Below, piece by piece: positions 37,831-48,457 of a stretch of DNA of 64,000 bases; positions within the stretch are counted from its first letter, which is position 1, and every line of letters starts with the position of its first letter. This stretch comes from Laetiporus sulphureus 93-53 (taxonomy: Eukaryota; Basidiomycota; Agaricomycetes; Polyporales; Laetiporaceae). The position numbers and the translations under genes were made by a program. Below the pieces are notes generated by a model. The model did not search any database. It was not told the origin of the DNA and saw only the letters and a list, made by a program, of their open reading frames with translations. The stretch covers positions 1 to 64,000 of the forward strand of contig NW_024468514.1 in NCBI RefSeq assembly GCF_001632365.1, written 5' to 3'.

Positions 37831-39325
37831 TCACAATTGAGTCCTCCCCGGAGACAATAAGATATGTTCCATCTCAGGGTCGGAACCGAGGATGAGGCCA
37901 TTCAGAATCCCCGCTAGGCGGATGCCCGCCATTGCCAGCAGACGCTCGAGAACCCACTGCGTGCGGATGTTCCCGACATACTTTGGCGTATCGAGCTCGA
38001 GCAGGTCAGGGTGCGGACGCGGTTTTCCCTCCACTTCAGCATCGGAATCTTCGCCACCGCAGCTATGCAATATAGAAGAGGAGTTCGCATCGAGCTCGGC
38101 GGGCCAGACGGGAAGCTCGCAGTTGAGTTTGTGAATCTCGCTGGCCCACGCATAGGGACAGAGCACTTCGTCGTCCCAGCGGTCCCCCTCTCCCTGGCTC
38201 CACCATAGCCATCCCGAGGTAGAGCTCTGCTTCGCCGTTCCTGGATGATGCCTTGGCCTCATTGCACGATCGCGCTTCTGCACCCGCAAGCTCGGATCGT
38301 CGAAACCTATCATACGCTGAAGCTTCTGCGCCAGCTGTGCTATCGCTCTCCAGACAAAAGACGGTTCGTCTGTGGGAGATTGAATATCTGCTGGGCAGCT
38401 GAGCCATTCGTCGACCTCGTCGAATCGGCCGTTGCCTTCAGATGTGCCAACACCGACGCCAAAGCCTTCATGCATAATTCGGCGGATGTACGGGTCGTAG
38501 ATTGCGTTCCGCAGGTTGGTCTCGACGCCAGGAGCGCCCACGAGCGGACGGGTATAGTTCGAGGACACAGTACGGAGGGCCTGCGCGACGAGCAGATTAT
38601 CCCAGACGGAATGTAAGTCTGCGGGGAGGTGTCAGTCTGAATATTCGCGAGAATATGTGCATCACAATGAACGCAAAGCCCAACCCTTCCTTCATCATAT
38701 TGCCGCAGGCGTGTAGCGCTAAACGCACCAAGGATTTCCGAAAGAAAATAAAATACTCACTGGTAACACGGCCATCGAACGTCACCTTCACGCCGTTCCC
38801 TCCCCTCTCTCTGCCAGTCAGATGCAGCGGCATATGCATATCTCCCACAAAATGCACGAGGTACTTGAGCGCCTCCTCGCCTTCGTGCCAACTCCGCTCG
38901 CCGTCGAGGAACTCGCCCAGCATGGCGGTCTTGTTGTTAACGGCAGCGAGGACATTCATGTTGCGCCGCCCGTTCCAGCCGCGCTCGCCAGGAAATTCGC
39001 AGGCATCGCTGGGATGGTCGTCGACGGCACCGATGTAGTGCAGCGGAGATGTCCAGCGATATGCCGGGGTGCCTCGCACCTGGTCGGCCCAGGTCGCGAT
39101 GGAGGAAAGATGGCAAGGAGGGGCTGCCGACAAAGCGGATGGAGGCACGTCGGGTGGGTGGAGAATGTCACAAAGTACGGGGAGGACGGCTGGATGGAGG
39201 TGTATCTGCGCGATCGTAGCGACGATCTGGTGGCCGGCTGCGCCCCACGCGCGAACTTCCGGCAGCCACGCAAAACACAGCAATGAGAACACTGCGAATG
39301 AACGTGCCGAGTGTCTTATGTGCAT
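37831..39325 (-). CDS. Secreted S1/P1-type nuclease
   Basis: Zn-dependent endonuclease acting on single-stranded nucleic acid. Two exons, 39325-38761 and 38618-37831, give about 450 residues, longer than the roughly 300 of classical S1/P1 enzymes because of an insertion and a long tail. The start at 39325 gives a clean signal peptide (MHIRHSARSFAVFSLLCFAW, then LPEVRA) and leaves mature Trp1 in WGAAGH, which is essential for Zn binding. Other ligands are visible: Asp in TWADQVR, His in PLHYIG, His/Asp in HFVGDMHMPLH, and His/Asp in LHSVWDN at the start of exon 2. The intron is 142 nt, longer than the local norm. The C-terminal third (WLWWSQGEGDRWDDEVLCPY onward) is Ser/Asp-rich, with ILHSCGGEDSDAEVEG; some insertion relative to short homologues. 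Confidence 0.88.
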
Positions 39326-39881
39326 AATGGATTTGGTAGAGGTAGGCAGAGCTTGAGAAGAGAAACCAGACGTTTCGTCCTTATAACGTGCAGCAGACGC
39401 AGTAGACAGGACGTACAAGAATAATCAAGGAGCCTGTGAATTCTTCCCTTACAATAACCCGCTCTGTTCTGCTACAACAATGAAACCGGCAACAGAACGA
39501 AGCTGGTCGCTTGGAGTCGTTTGGGAAGAGGTGCCGCCACCTGTTCAGGGTGGCCATCCATTTCGGGAAAGGTATGCTCCGTCATCACGTGCCACAGCCG
39601 GGGAGTACGGTGGGTGGGGAGTACGCTGGGTGGATGTGGCGAAAGTTACTGAACGCTCTCAAAACTTGGTTGAAGAGGCGCTGGGCGCCAGTTCCAAATG
39701 ACACGAAAACTCAATCACAGTAGCAGAAGATGTGGTGTGTATCACTTATGCGAACATAGCTCTATATTACATCTCTGCAGCCTCATGTTGGTGAACAGCA
39801 ACAACGCAGGCAAGAGCCAAATAGGATGAATCACTTAAAGAAACGAACGACTTCGAGCATTGTCGTAAAATGATGAATACA
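39326..39881. other. Promoter side of the nuclease gene
   Basis: About 550 bp between the nuclease start and the miniature LTR element. No other gene was recognised. Confidence 0.4.
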
Positions 39882-39886
39882 TGTTG

Positions 39887-40092
39887 TGTTGGAATCTGGG
39901 CACGGAGCACAGATGCAAGAGGCCCCGGTGTGACCTGCGCCACCGGCGTGGGAGAGTAGTAGCGTGCATGTATATAATAGGGTGCGGCTACAATGGGACA
40001 GGTCATCGGTTTGGCCCTGTGGAGCCATCTTCTAGAGAGCAGGTGACTCCCGAACTCCTGGCTGCACAAAGGGCTGGCTGGGAAAGTCAACA
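39887..40092 (+). repeat. Left LTR of the miniature element
   Basis: 206 bp, TGTTGG to CAACA, with a TATATAATAG promoter-like word near 39972. The matching copy is at 40836-41041. Confidence 0.85.
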
Positions 40093-40835
40093 CAAACTGA
40101 TCACCATTGACCAAGAGGCACTCACCGCAATCGATGAGAACCACCACTACGAGGTTCCTGCTGGGGACCATGATGCTGACTGGTGAGTGATCCAGTTGGC
40201 AGGTCAAGGGCTGGGAGCTGGAGCAGGTCACCGAGGTGTGAAGGCTGCAGGGCAGCTGAGGGACAGATGCGACCGGGCAGAGGTGGGATCAGGAGGTCGA
40301 GGGCAGGAGGGTGAGGGCCAAAGAGTTGACCATGGGGCGCCGCTGCAGTGATACAAGACACCAGGTGCAGGGGGGCAGGCACTGCATGAGGTGGGCCTAC
40401 CAGCGAGGTGAGGGCAGAGCAGGGTGTCAAAGGGCAGGCCGAGCAGATGCTGAGCGAGACAGGCCGGCAGTCTGATGAAGCAGCACAGCCACAGCATGCG
40501 GAGCACTGAAGAAAAGCTGAGCGAGGCGCTTGCATGGAGTGTGCATGGAATGGAGACTGAGACCCGAATCCAAGGGGCATCAGGACTGGCATGCAAACCG
40601 AGTGAGCGACAAGCACGTGGGGGCGCTATAGAAAGTCACCGAAAATGGGCACGTACGGGATGCGTATGGTACGGAGACTGGGACCCAAGATCAGGGGGCG
40701 CCGGGACTGGCATACGGACCGAGGCGGGCAGGGAAGCACATGGAATGGAGACCGGCATCCCTGGGGACAGGAAGTGCAGTACAGGCGTGTGGCCCACAAT
40801 GGGATAGACACAGCAGTGGCTAGGTCGAGAAGGCA

Positions 40836-41041
40836 TGTTGGAATCTGGGCGCAGAGCACAGATGCGAGAGGCCCCAGTGCGACCTGCACCACCGGTGTGG
40901 GAGAGTAGTAGTGCATGTGTATATAATAGGGCACGGCTACAATGGGACAGGCCATCAGTTTGGCCCCATGGAGCCATCTTGTAGAGAGCGGGCAACTCTT
41001 GAACTCCTGGCTGCACAAAGGGCTGGCTGGGAAAGTCAACA
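40836..41041 (+). repeat. Right LTR of the miniature element
   Basis: 206 bp, same length and ends as the left LTR. A short purine-rich tract (AGGTCGAGAAGG) precedes it and may be the polypurine tract. Confidence 0.85.
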
Positions 41042-41216
41042 TGTTGCAGCTACGGGAAGCTGTCTCAGACTTCTTTCATGTCATCTTGAGACCCCGCCCA
41101 GATGTTGGGCCCTCATTCTGTTATCGTACACGGCCTACCACAGGGTAAGTCTCTGATCCGCCACGAGATAAAAACATCGCTGACTGTGTGGGTGCGTGCG
41201 TTGTCGAAAACGAGGT

Positions 41217-41271
41217 TGTTATAAATGTAACGCTATATCTCAGCCATGCCATATGATGGCATACTCGACTG
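41217..41271 (-). repeat. Truncated third LTR fragment of the copia family
   Basis: Matches the outer 55 bp of the copia LTR (TGTTATAAATGTAACGCT, then CTCAGCCATGCC and ACTCGACTG) and stops. It lies 17 bp outside the left LTR of the copia element, so it is the stump of an earlier insertion or a rearranged end. Confidence 0.6.
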
Positions 41272-41288
41272 TACTACTATACCATACC

Positions 41289-41528
41289 TGTTATGAATGT
41301 AACACTACATCTAGCCGATAAAGTCAGTCCAATGTCCGATAAACGCAAGGAAAAACATGTCCGAGACTCACCTCAGCCATGCCGTACGATGGTGTACTCG
41401 ACTGAGGTGTTTACTATGTGAAACACGTTGTTATGTAGGTGCGCGCCAATCACGTGACCACACTGTCAAACTCGTCATTCCATTTCTCCCCATTCTCTCC
41501 ATCGCTCCTGAGTGGTCTCTTGACAACA
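41289..41528 (-). repeat. 3' LTR of the copia element
   Basis: Plus-strand edges TGTTATGAATG and TTGACAACA. Contains an additional block of about 60 bp (roughly 41312-41371) not present in the other LTR. The rest, including CTCCTGAGTGGTCTCTT, aligns with it with many transitions. Confidence 0.8.
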
Positions 41529-41541
41529 CTCCTCCTAGACC
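41529..41541 (-). promoter_or_regulatory. Polypurine tract of the copia element
   Basis: On the minus strand GGTCTAGGAGGAG directly abuts the start of the 3' LTR, the place where plus-strand DNA synthesis is primed in LTR elements. Confidence 0.65.
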
Positions 41542-44500
41542 GTGACACCCAGCATGTCCAAATGTTTGTGAAGGGTGGGCTGTGTGAGTGGCTTGATGAC
41601 AATATCGGCGGGGTTCTCGGTCCCGGGTATGTGCGCGATATCAATCTGTTTTTGTCGTATCGCTTCGCGCAACCAATGATATCGCACGTTGCAGTGCCTG
41701 ACACACGTAAAATTTACTGCCCTCTTTGCTAGACTCTCCCCACTGGTGCTGTCCATCTTTATGACCACTGGAGTGCTGATTGGAAGGAACACGTCAGCCA
41801 TGAACTTCTCTATCCATATCGCCGTCTGCTTGGTATGAACAGCTACAATGTATTCTGCCTCAGTGGTCGATAAGGCCACGACCTTCTGGCGGTGCGAGCT
41901 CCAAGACACAGGCCCACCTGCCATGATCATAATGTGCCCCTGTGTTGAATGACCAGTGTCCATGCAGTCAGAATAGGATGAGTCTGAGTATAGAACAGGT
42001 TGGAGAGTCGACCTTGGGTGGTCTATGCTATAGTAAGTGATCCCGTAGTCCACTGTCCCCTTGATATAACGCAGTACTCTCTTGAGGGCTCGCCAGTGTT
42101 CAATACCTGGATTCACCATGTATCAGCTAAGAACCTGCATGGAATATGAGAGGTCAGGGTGAGTTGCGATAGCGAGGTACATAATCGATCCCAATGCCTC
42201 GCGGTACGGGATGGTCGCTATCACTGTTGCGTCATCAGGTGTGACAAGGTTAGTCAGTTTCAAAAGCTTCATGCTGGGTTCCAGAGACATCGAGACAGGA
42301 TTTGTGTCTTGCATACCAAAATGTTCTAGGACGCGCAAGGTGTACGCACGTTGGGTCAAACGCAGCATGCCTTTAGCTCGGTCGCACTCGATAGCAACCT
42401 CAAGCATGTAGGTGAGTTCACCTCCCCCACTAAGCTTGTAGTGCGCTGCCAAGTCTCTGCAGGTAACGGCCAGCCCATCTGCAGAATCAGCAATGGAACT
42501 TATGTCATCGGTATAAGTAGCGGTGATGGAGAGCCCGTGATCGTCAATGCACGCACGAACGCACTCATCGGCATGGGACCGCATAAACTCCAAGTCCTGG
42601 TAAGTGCTGTCGAGATCATTCCACCATTCATGATCAGACTGCATGACCCCGTACAGGGCACGTTCTAATGCACAGACCCAGTCAGGGTGTTCGGCGTCCT
42701 TGTAGCCTGGTGGTTGGGACATATAGACCAATTCTGAGAGGGTAGCATTGAGGTAAGCCTTCTCAACGTCGTCCTGTCCCATTTTCATCCCATGGTGTGT
42801 AGCAATGGCACAGACAGTGCGAAGAGACTCAAAACGGACAACCGATGCAGTGGTCTTGAAGAAGTTGACGCCTGGGATTTGATGAAACCCCTTGGTGACA
42901 AGATGTGTCTTCGGTTTCCACTTCCTGACATCGTTGTACTTCTGAGTGTATGCCCACTTGCATCCCACGATATTCATGTGAACCTGGCAAGGTATGAGCT
43001 TCCAAGCCCCAATTTTGATTAGACCATCCATTTCTTTGTCCATCGCAGGTGCCCATATCTTGCGTGTAGCCATGGCCTGTTTGTACGTGGTAGGACAGGT
43101 CCCGCCTTCATATATGAATGGGTCTGATGAAGCAACAGATGCAGAATGATCGTTGGTGGTGAATGCCGTGACATAGGCCTCAGACGTCGTAACCTTGTCA
43201 TTTGCCCAAGGTTCACTGCATGCACGGGCCTCGTCCTCACGTTGGGTGGCCTCACACGACTCACGCAATGCTCGACTCTTGACATGCTGCCACGTAGAGT
43301 GGTGGGGTGTGGCAACTGGTAGGGGAGCTGGCACTGGTGCAGCGGTATGGACATCAGGCATATGAAGAGGTGCAGATGGGACTCCCCCATGCTGTGATGC
43401 CAGAACAGTGTCGGATGCAAGTTTAGGTGCAGGAGGATCTGCTGGGGCAGGAATGGCATGTTTCTGCCTATAGATATCAGCAGACTCACAGGTGCGGTGA
43501 CCCTTGGCCTCCTCGAAGACCACATCGCGTGAACGGATGATTCCTCCCCTCAACCCAGCAGTAGGATCCCACAGATGATAGTTCACATCATCAGTATAGC
43601 CCACGAGAATGCATCAGCGTGACTTCAGATCAAGCTTGTTCCGAGTGTCATCGGTAATCCTGGCCCATGCAACAGATCCAAACGCACGCAAGTGCACTAT
43701 GTTAGATATACGGCCATGCCAGCGTTCATATGGAGTACGTCCTTTCTGCCTCGCAGAGGAAGTCAGAGACTTAAGGTAAGCAGCAGTGTTGAATGCTTCA
43801 GCCCAGAGGTAATTTGGGACACCTGCATCATACAGCATAGCGCGGGCATGGTCAGCGAGGGTGCGATGGCCTCGCTCACTCACACCATTTTGCTGGGGGG
43901 TATAAGGTACGGTCGGCTCTGCAACAATGCTGTTGTCCTGAAAATACGCCGTCCAGGCCTCGTTATTAAACTCAGTGCCATTATCGAAATGAATGTGGTG
44001 CAGCTTGCAACCGGTTTGCCGCTCGGCCATGCAGTGGAAAGCTTGAAAGCATCCCAACATCTCGTCCATGGACTTGTTTGCGAGGGGGTACACCATGGTA
44101 TAGGATGATGCACCGTCGTCGATGGTCATGAGATAGCGTGCACTGCCGAGGGAAGTAACGGGGAAAGACCCCATAAAGTCCATATAAACATGTTCGAGGA
44201 GCTCTGTCTCAACCTCAGATGGGCGGAACGGTGCGCGAGTCTGTTTCCCTTTCAGACAATCCTCACACTTTCCAGTAGGATGTTCTCCCTTCACAGTCAT
44301 ACCAGAGACAACGTTGGACTGTGCCATCATCTGGATGGTCAGCTTGCTGATGTGCCTGAGTCTGCGATGCCAAGTCGCAATGTCAGTCGCAGAACTGTGA
44401 CCATCGACAGCTAGGGCACGATGGTCATAAGTGAGGTATGCGCAAGGGAGATCTGGTAAGTCCGCTAGGTCAACCTTGGTGAACTCCACCTCATATAGGT

Positions 44501-45905
44501 CTCCTGATGTTAAAGTGCAGGTGAACATGGTCCTTCCTGCCTTTCCCATCACCATCATTGTTCCCGCTGCCCCAGAGAATGAATATCCAGCGTGATCGAG
44601 GCAGAGCATTGAGATCAAGTTAGTCGCAAGGTCCGGAGTGTGAATGGCATTCTGGAATGTGACGATGGATCTTCACCCGCCTACCATCATCTGTACAGCG
44701 ACATTTCTGACCCCTACTATACTGAAGGAAGAGCCCTTCTTCGCTCCATTGCCCAAGGTTGGAGTGAGGGGCATGTAGTTGACAAAGCTCGCACAGTTCA
44801 CAAAACAGTGGTGAGTGGCGCCTGTGTCCGCATATGCTCTCAAGGTCCCGTTGTTGATAGGCTCAACATGAGGAAGATTTACGAGGTGCGCGCTGGCCAA
44901 GAAAATGTGATAGTTGTACTCTGATGCACGTTCATTTGCATTGTTCGCTGAATGAGCAGTAGCAGTGGTAAGATGGGCTTGTGGCAGAACATGAGGGCTG
45001 GGTGCCACAGCTCCAAATGCAGTTGCAGTCGACGCTGCCGTGGCCTGCTTGGCTGCCAATGCCTTCGCTGCAGGTGAGCCCTTCTTCGGGACTGGCTTTG
45101 TCCAACCCGATGGCTACTGACCCTCTCGTCCACCGCCCTCACAGAAACAGTTGGACTGCAAGTGACCCTTCACTCTGCACCACTCGCATATCAACATGGC
45201 TTTAGCCTGCATCATAAACACACTCGTAGTTTGCGGCATGACTTGGTTGGTACCCATTGGATTGAGTGGGTTATCGGCCTGTATGCGATCATTCTCGAAG
45301 ACTGCGAGGATGGAGTCCATAATGACATCGGGATCAGTTTGCAATAGGAGTGAGGTGCAGGTGGATCGCAGGGATGGCAGGTTCGACATTGAATTGCATA
45401 TGATGATTGCGAATCTAGCGGCATCGAACATTGACCCCAGGTCACGTGTGGTGCGCCAATGGTGATGAAGCTCGGTGAAGTGGTCCTGTAGGTCCATTCC
45501 CTCAACCCATACACACGCCTTGAGATAATCCTCGGCATTTGTGATTGTCAATGCAGTCTTCCGCTCCCATTTCTGTATGAGAGCTGTCCACACTTGGTGC
45601 GCCGTCTTTCCATCTTCTTCCACCCTCGTGCTGATAAAGTCGATGACATTCAGGGTGATAATTGCCTTCGCAAATTCGTCGTGTTTATTCCACAGCTCCT
45701 GCTCTGCCATGGCGAGTGTGATGTCACCTGGATCCGCGTCTGGAGATGCCGGGGGTGAGTGTGTAAGGGTTCCGGTGAGGTGCGCATATAGTCCTCGAAT
45801 CTTGGTTATAGTGATGACCTTGCCTTTCCAGTCGAACCAGTTGGCTTTGCCAAGCTGCTGGCTCTCCGGGAGGATGGGCACCTTCACGTCGGTGATAGCC
45901 ACCAT
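41535..45905 (-). pseudogene. Copia gag-pol, interrupted by four in-frame stops
   Basis: All blocks lie in one reading frame. Gag begins at 45905 and carries a CX2CX4HX4C zinc knuckle (CEWCRVKGHLQSNC). After a TAG at about 45114 comes the aspartic protease (YADTGATHHCF). After a TGA at 44673 comes integrase: an HHCC zinc finger (WHRRLRH...CEDCLKGKQ) and D-D-E residues in MDFMG, FDNGTEF and NGVSERGHR. After a TGA at 43614 comes reverse transcriptase with DVEKAYLNA and the YTDD catalytic box. After a TGA at 42120 comes RNase H (YSDSSYSDC, STTEAEY, NPADI). There are no frameshifts. Apart from the stops the coding frame is well kept, so the lesions are point changes. Confidence 0.93.
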
Positions 45906-46020
45906 GGTGGAATATTGAGCACGAATATTAATGTGAATGTGATGACTATGTCGATTGGTTCTTGAATATTGGAGAGTCGATGGCTGATGCGATGTTTCAT
46001 ATGGCTATATGCGCTCTTTG

Positions 46021-46032
46021 GGGCTCATAACC
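46021..46032 (-). promoter_or_regulatory. Primer-binding site resembling the initiator-tRNA anticodon arm
   Basis: On the minus strand GGTTATGAGCCC follows the 5' LTR with no gap. It is complementary to GGGCTCATAACC, the anticodon stem-loop (anticodon CAT) of initiator methionine tRNA, not to a tRNA 3' end. Drosophila copia and yeast Ty5 prime from half-tRNA(iMet) in this manner. Confidence 0.7.
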
Positions 46033-46211
46033 TGTTATGAATGTAACGCTATGTCTCAGCCATGCTGTACGATGGCGTACTCGACTGAGGTGTTTACTAC
46101 GTGAAACGCGTCGTCATGTAGGTGCACGCCAACCACATGACTGCGCTGTCAAACCCGTCATTCCATTCCTCCCCATTCTCCCCATCGCTCCTGAGTGGTC
46201 TCTTTCCAACA
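46033..46211 (-). repeat. 5' LTR of the copia element
   Basis: 179 bp; plus-strand edges TGTTATGAATG and TTTCCAACA, so TG..CA on either strand. It aligns with 41289-41528 apart from the extra block there. Confidence 0.85.
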
Positions 46212-46341
46212 GAGGTTGAGGCATCCATCATCTGACAAGAACCGTTGCCAGTAAGGGCAGCTCCAGTGAGTGCAGGACATGGTGTGGATGTCATCGAACG
46301 AGAAACCTCAGTCTTCGTACTTTCTCCTTGTAGTGAGTGCC

Positions 46342-46983
46342 TTACCGATAATTACTGATGGTGTATGAGCAAATACTGCGATGGCTGAGAAGATGTGTGG
46401 GGTATGCCGACACGATCATGTCAGCGGAGATCGTGTTCATGATGATGGTCGACCAGAAGAAGCATAGTGGGTAGAAGGCCGATTCATTGTGGCTACACAT
46501 AAGATCGACGTGGATGTTTGGTCTGGTGATTCGAGCCATACAGTCCATTCCCTGTTTCAACCAGGGGTACGGTTGCTCCTGATTCTCCTCGTCTGATGCA
46601 TCTATGACATATTCGATCACGAAACCGGATAAGTTGCTGATGTAGTCGAGTACCACATCCCACTGACTATGTGGCGTGTATAGATCGTAGTCACTAGGCT
46701 GCCACAAAGCGTCGACGAGTAACAGTCTGGCAGCAGCGGAACTGGACAGTATGGTGCCAGTGTTGTGCATCATGGTGTGGAAGTCGTCGGTGTCCTCGGA
46801 GACGATGCAAACCGGTGAACGTAACAGTTGCATGAATAGAAAGCAAATATGACAAACTGAACATGACGGAGAACCCGCTGACATCATCAGAAAGACAGAC
46901 ACAAGATCTTCAATTGGCTCCCTCCACCGGAGGAGTAGCCAGGCCCGTAATGTGATGTAACCGCACATGCTTAAAATTGTCAC
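46342..46983 (-). CDS. Conserved basidiomycete protein of unknown function, fragment
   Basis: The central part resembles a protein family common in Agaricomycete genomes and often expanded, built around a phrase like SGSxALxFLL..W.P.DLDIY: here TGTILSSSAAARLLL, ALWQPSDYDLYTPHSQ, and further on ARITRPNIHVDLMCSHNESA, FWSTIIMNTISADMIVSAYP. The D-x-D pattern recalls a nucleotidyltransferase-like fold, but no function is established. The N-terminal 60 residues do not fit the family and may be intronic; the usual C-terminus is missing after SHRSI. It lies next to the copia 5' LTR and may be truncated. Limits are those of the open frame and could be wrong. Confidence 0.5.
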   Translation of the reverse strand: MTILSMCGYITLRAWLLLRWREPIEDLVSVFLMMSAGSPSCSVCHICFLFMQLLRSPVCIVSEDTDDFHTMMHNTGTILSSSAAARLLLVDALWQPSDYDLYTPHSQWDVVLDYISNLSGFVIEYVIDASDEENQEQPYPWLKQGMDCMARITRPNIHVDLMCSHNESAFYPLCFFWSTIIMNTISADMIVSAYPTHLLSHRSICSYTISNYR

Positions 46984-48457
46984 CCCTCACCGGGAGGGTG
47001 CTATAGACACGAGCATAATGAATACGCGAATCATGTAACCCGTTCACTGAAGACGGCAGAGGCAGCGGTGGAGGAATGAACAGGAATAAACAGGTGTAGT
47101 ACACAACAAGAGCGACGACTGTGAAGGAAGGAGACACGACATAATCAGCGCTGCAGACATCGCCACAGAGGAGTGGACAAACGTACCGGTGAAGCAGATA
47201 TCAAATGCATTAATAATACACCTGGTGAACGACATGGAGAGCGACATGAGGATGTCCAGCACAGAGAAGACAGGAGGTAGAAAGCAATGAGGCCTGAGGA
47301 GCCGGATATCGCAAATGAGGGCAAGTTGTGGAATGAAAACAATATTTCGTAGGAGGAAATATTCCGTATGAACCAAAGCAATATTTCGTATGAACCGTGC
47401 ACAAAACGGGCCGAATCGCAACTTAGGGATCACGTAAGCACAGGCCATCCCCGTACGTCAATAGCCAAATTTGTCATTTGGAATCAGCTTGGATTGTGCT
47501 CCGGACAGATAGGTAACGTGCGAGCCTAATTGGTCTGTGAAAACCTTGTAGGAGGGACGTCAATGTTTGCAAAGGTGTTACTTGAACGAACAAGCTGAGG
47601 TCACCAAGAGATGACAAGGTAGCAACCGGGATTCGGACCAAATGCAAATTGTACCGTACCAATGTTTATTGTGCCAATCCGTGTTTCTGAATGTGAGCCA
47701 TGTGATGTGCGGAAAGGAACCTCCAAAGACGTGCGGCAACTGGTGGGCAACCGTTGTGTCAATTGAACATACGAGAGAGCGAGTATGACGGCACTAAATG
47801 TGCAACCTATAGTCGCGTTCATGCACTACTACGTCGACCGGGAGGTGACAGAGCGAAAGCAATGTTATAGTATGTAGGGCGTGGGTAAGCGAGACCATGC
47901 GAAGCTGATGTTGGATCGCGAACATGGGCTTCCTGCAGTGCCCCGCAACATTTCTCCCATGTCAGCCTGCTGATCGTTCGTGACTCAGTACGACCTGGCT
48001 GTCGCGTAGTATTTTGTCCAGGGTGATGCGTCGGAATCTTTGATTAAATGGCCGTTACAACGTCGCAGCAAAGCCGGTGGCGTGTACATTGCCAGCGTTA
48101 GAAATCATGAGTGGAACACTATATATACCGTGGCGGTTATGAGCAGGTCATCATCGCTTTGAGCAAATTTTAACGTACGGTTTGCATTGTCAGGCCTCGG
48201 TGGCGTTCGCCTTGCCTTTCAAGTTGTGATGGACAAGACCAGTCATCGAGCACATTCGTATTGCATCCTTCAATAGAATAAATAGCGCGCAGAAGCATGT
48301 GAATTCACTGTATACTACATCAAATCTACAGCAGATGACTTGCGAATAAAGGCGTGAATGGATCGATGAAACGTACAACAACAGGTACACGATATGACCA
48401 ACAGAATACGCACGCAGGGATTTTATACTGATCGAGGCCTCCCTTGGAAGGCATGGT
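46984..48457. other. Intergenic, with short direct repeats
   Basis: About 1.5 kb. Near 47338-47397 the phrase CAATATTTCGTA(T/G) followed by GAACC/GGAGG is repeated with ATATTCCGTATGAACC, a small local repeat. No coding exon is supported. Confidence 0.4.

Larger units (their letters stand above)
39887..41041 (+). mobile_element. Miniature non-autonomous LTR retrotransposon (TRIM-like)
   Basis: Two direct repeats of 206 bp each bound a 743-bp internal region. Both begin TGTTGGAATC and end GTCAACA, so they have the TG..CA ends and short terminal inversion of LTRs. The element is flanked by a perfect 5-bp duplication TGTTG (39882-39886 and 41042-41046), the mark of integrase-mediated insertion. 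The inside is rich in purines on this strand and has no gag or pol motif. The orientation is inferred from a TATATAATAG box inside each LTR. It must have been mobilised by another element's proteins. The two LTRs differ at a noticeable number of positions, so the insertion is not very recent. Confidence 0.85.
41289..46211 (-). mobile_element. Ty1/copia-type LTR retrotransposon, decayed
   Basis: Element of about 4.9 kb reading on the minus strand: LTR, primer-binding site, gag, protease, integrase, reverse transcriptase, RNase H, polypurine tract, LTR. This domain order (integrase before RT) defines Ty1/copia. The LTRs are unequal, 240 bp at the 3' side (41289-41528) against 179 bp at the 5' side (46033-46211), mainly because of about 60 extra bases in the first. 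No target-site duplication is visible at these ends. The single gag-pol frame is broken by four in-frame stops, so the copy cannot move by itself. Confidence 0.92.

Noticed and set aside
40122..41016. Long frames on both strands inside the miniature LTR element
   Set aside because: They result from purine-biased repeats; no gag, protease or RT motif, and the frames differ between the two LTR copies.
47044..47448. Hydrophobic 134-codon frame
   Set aside because: Resembles translated pyrimidine-rich non-coding sequence; no homologous pattern recognised.
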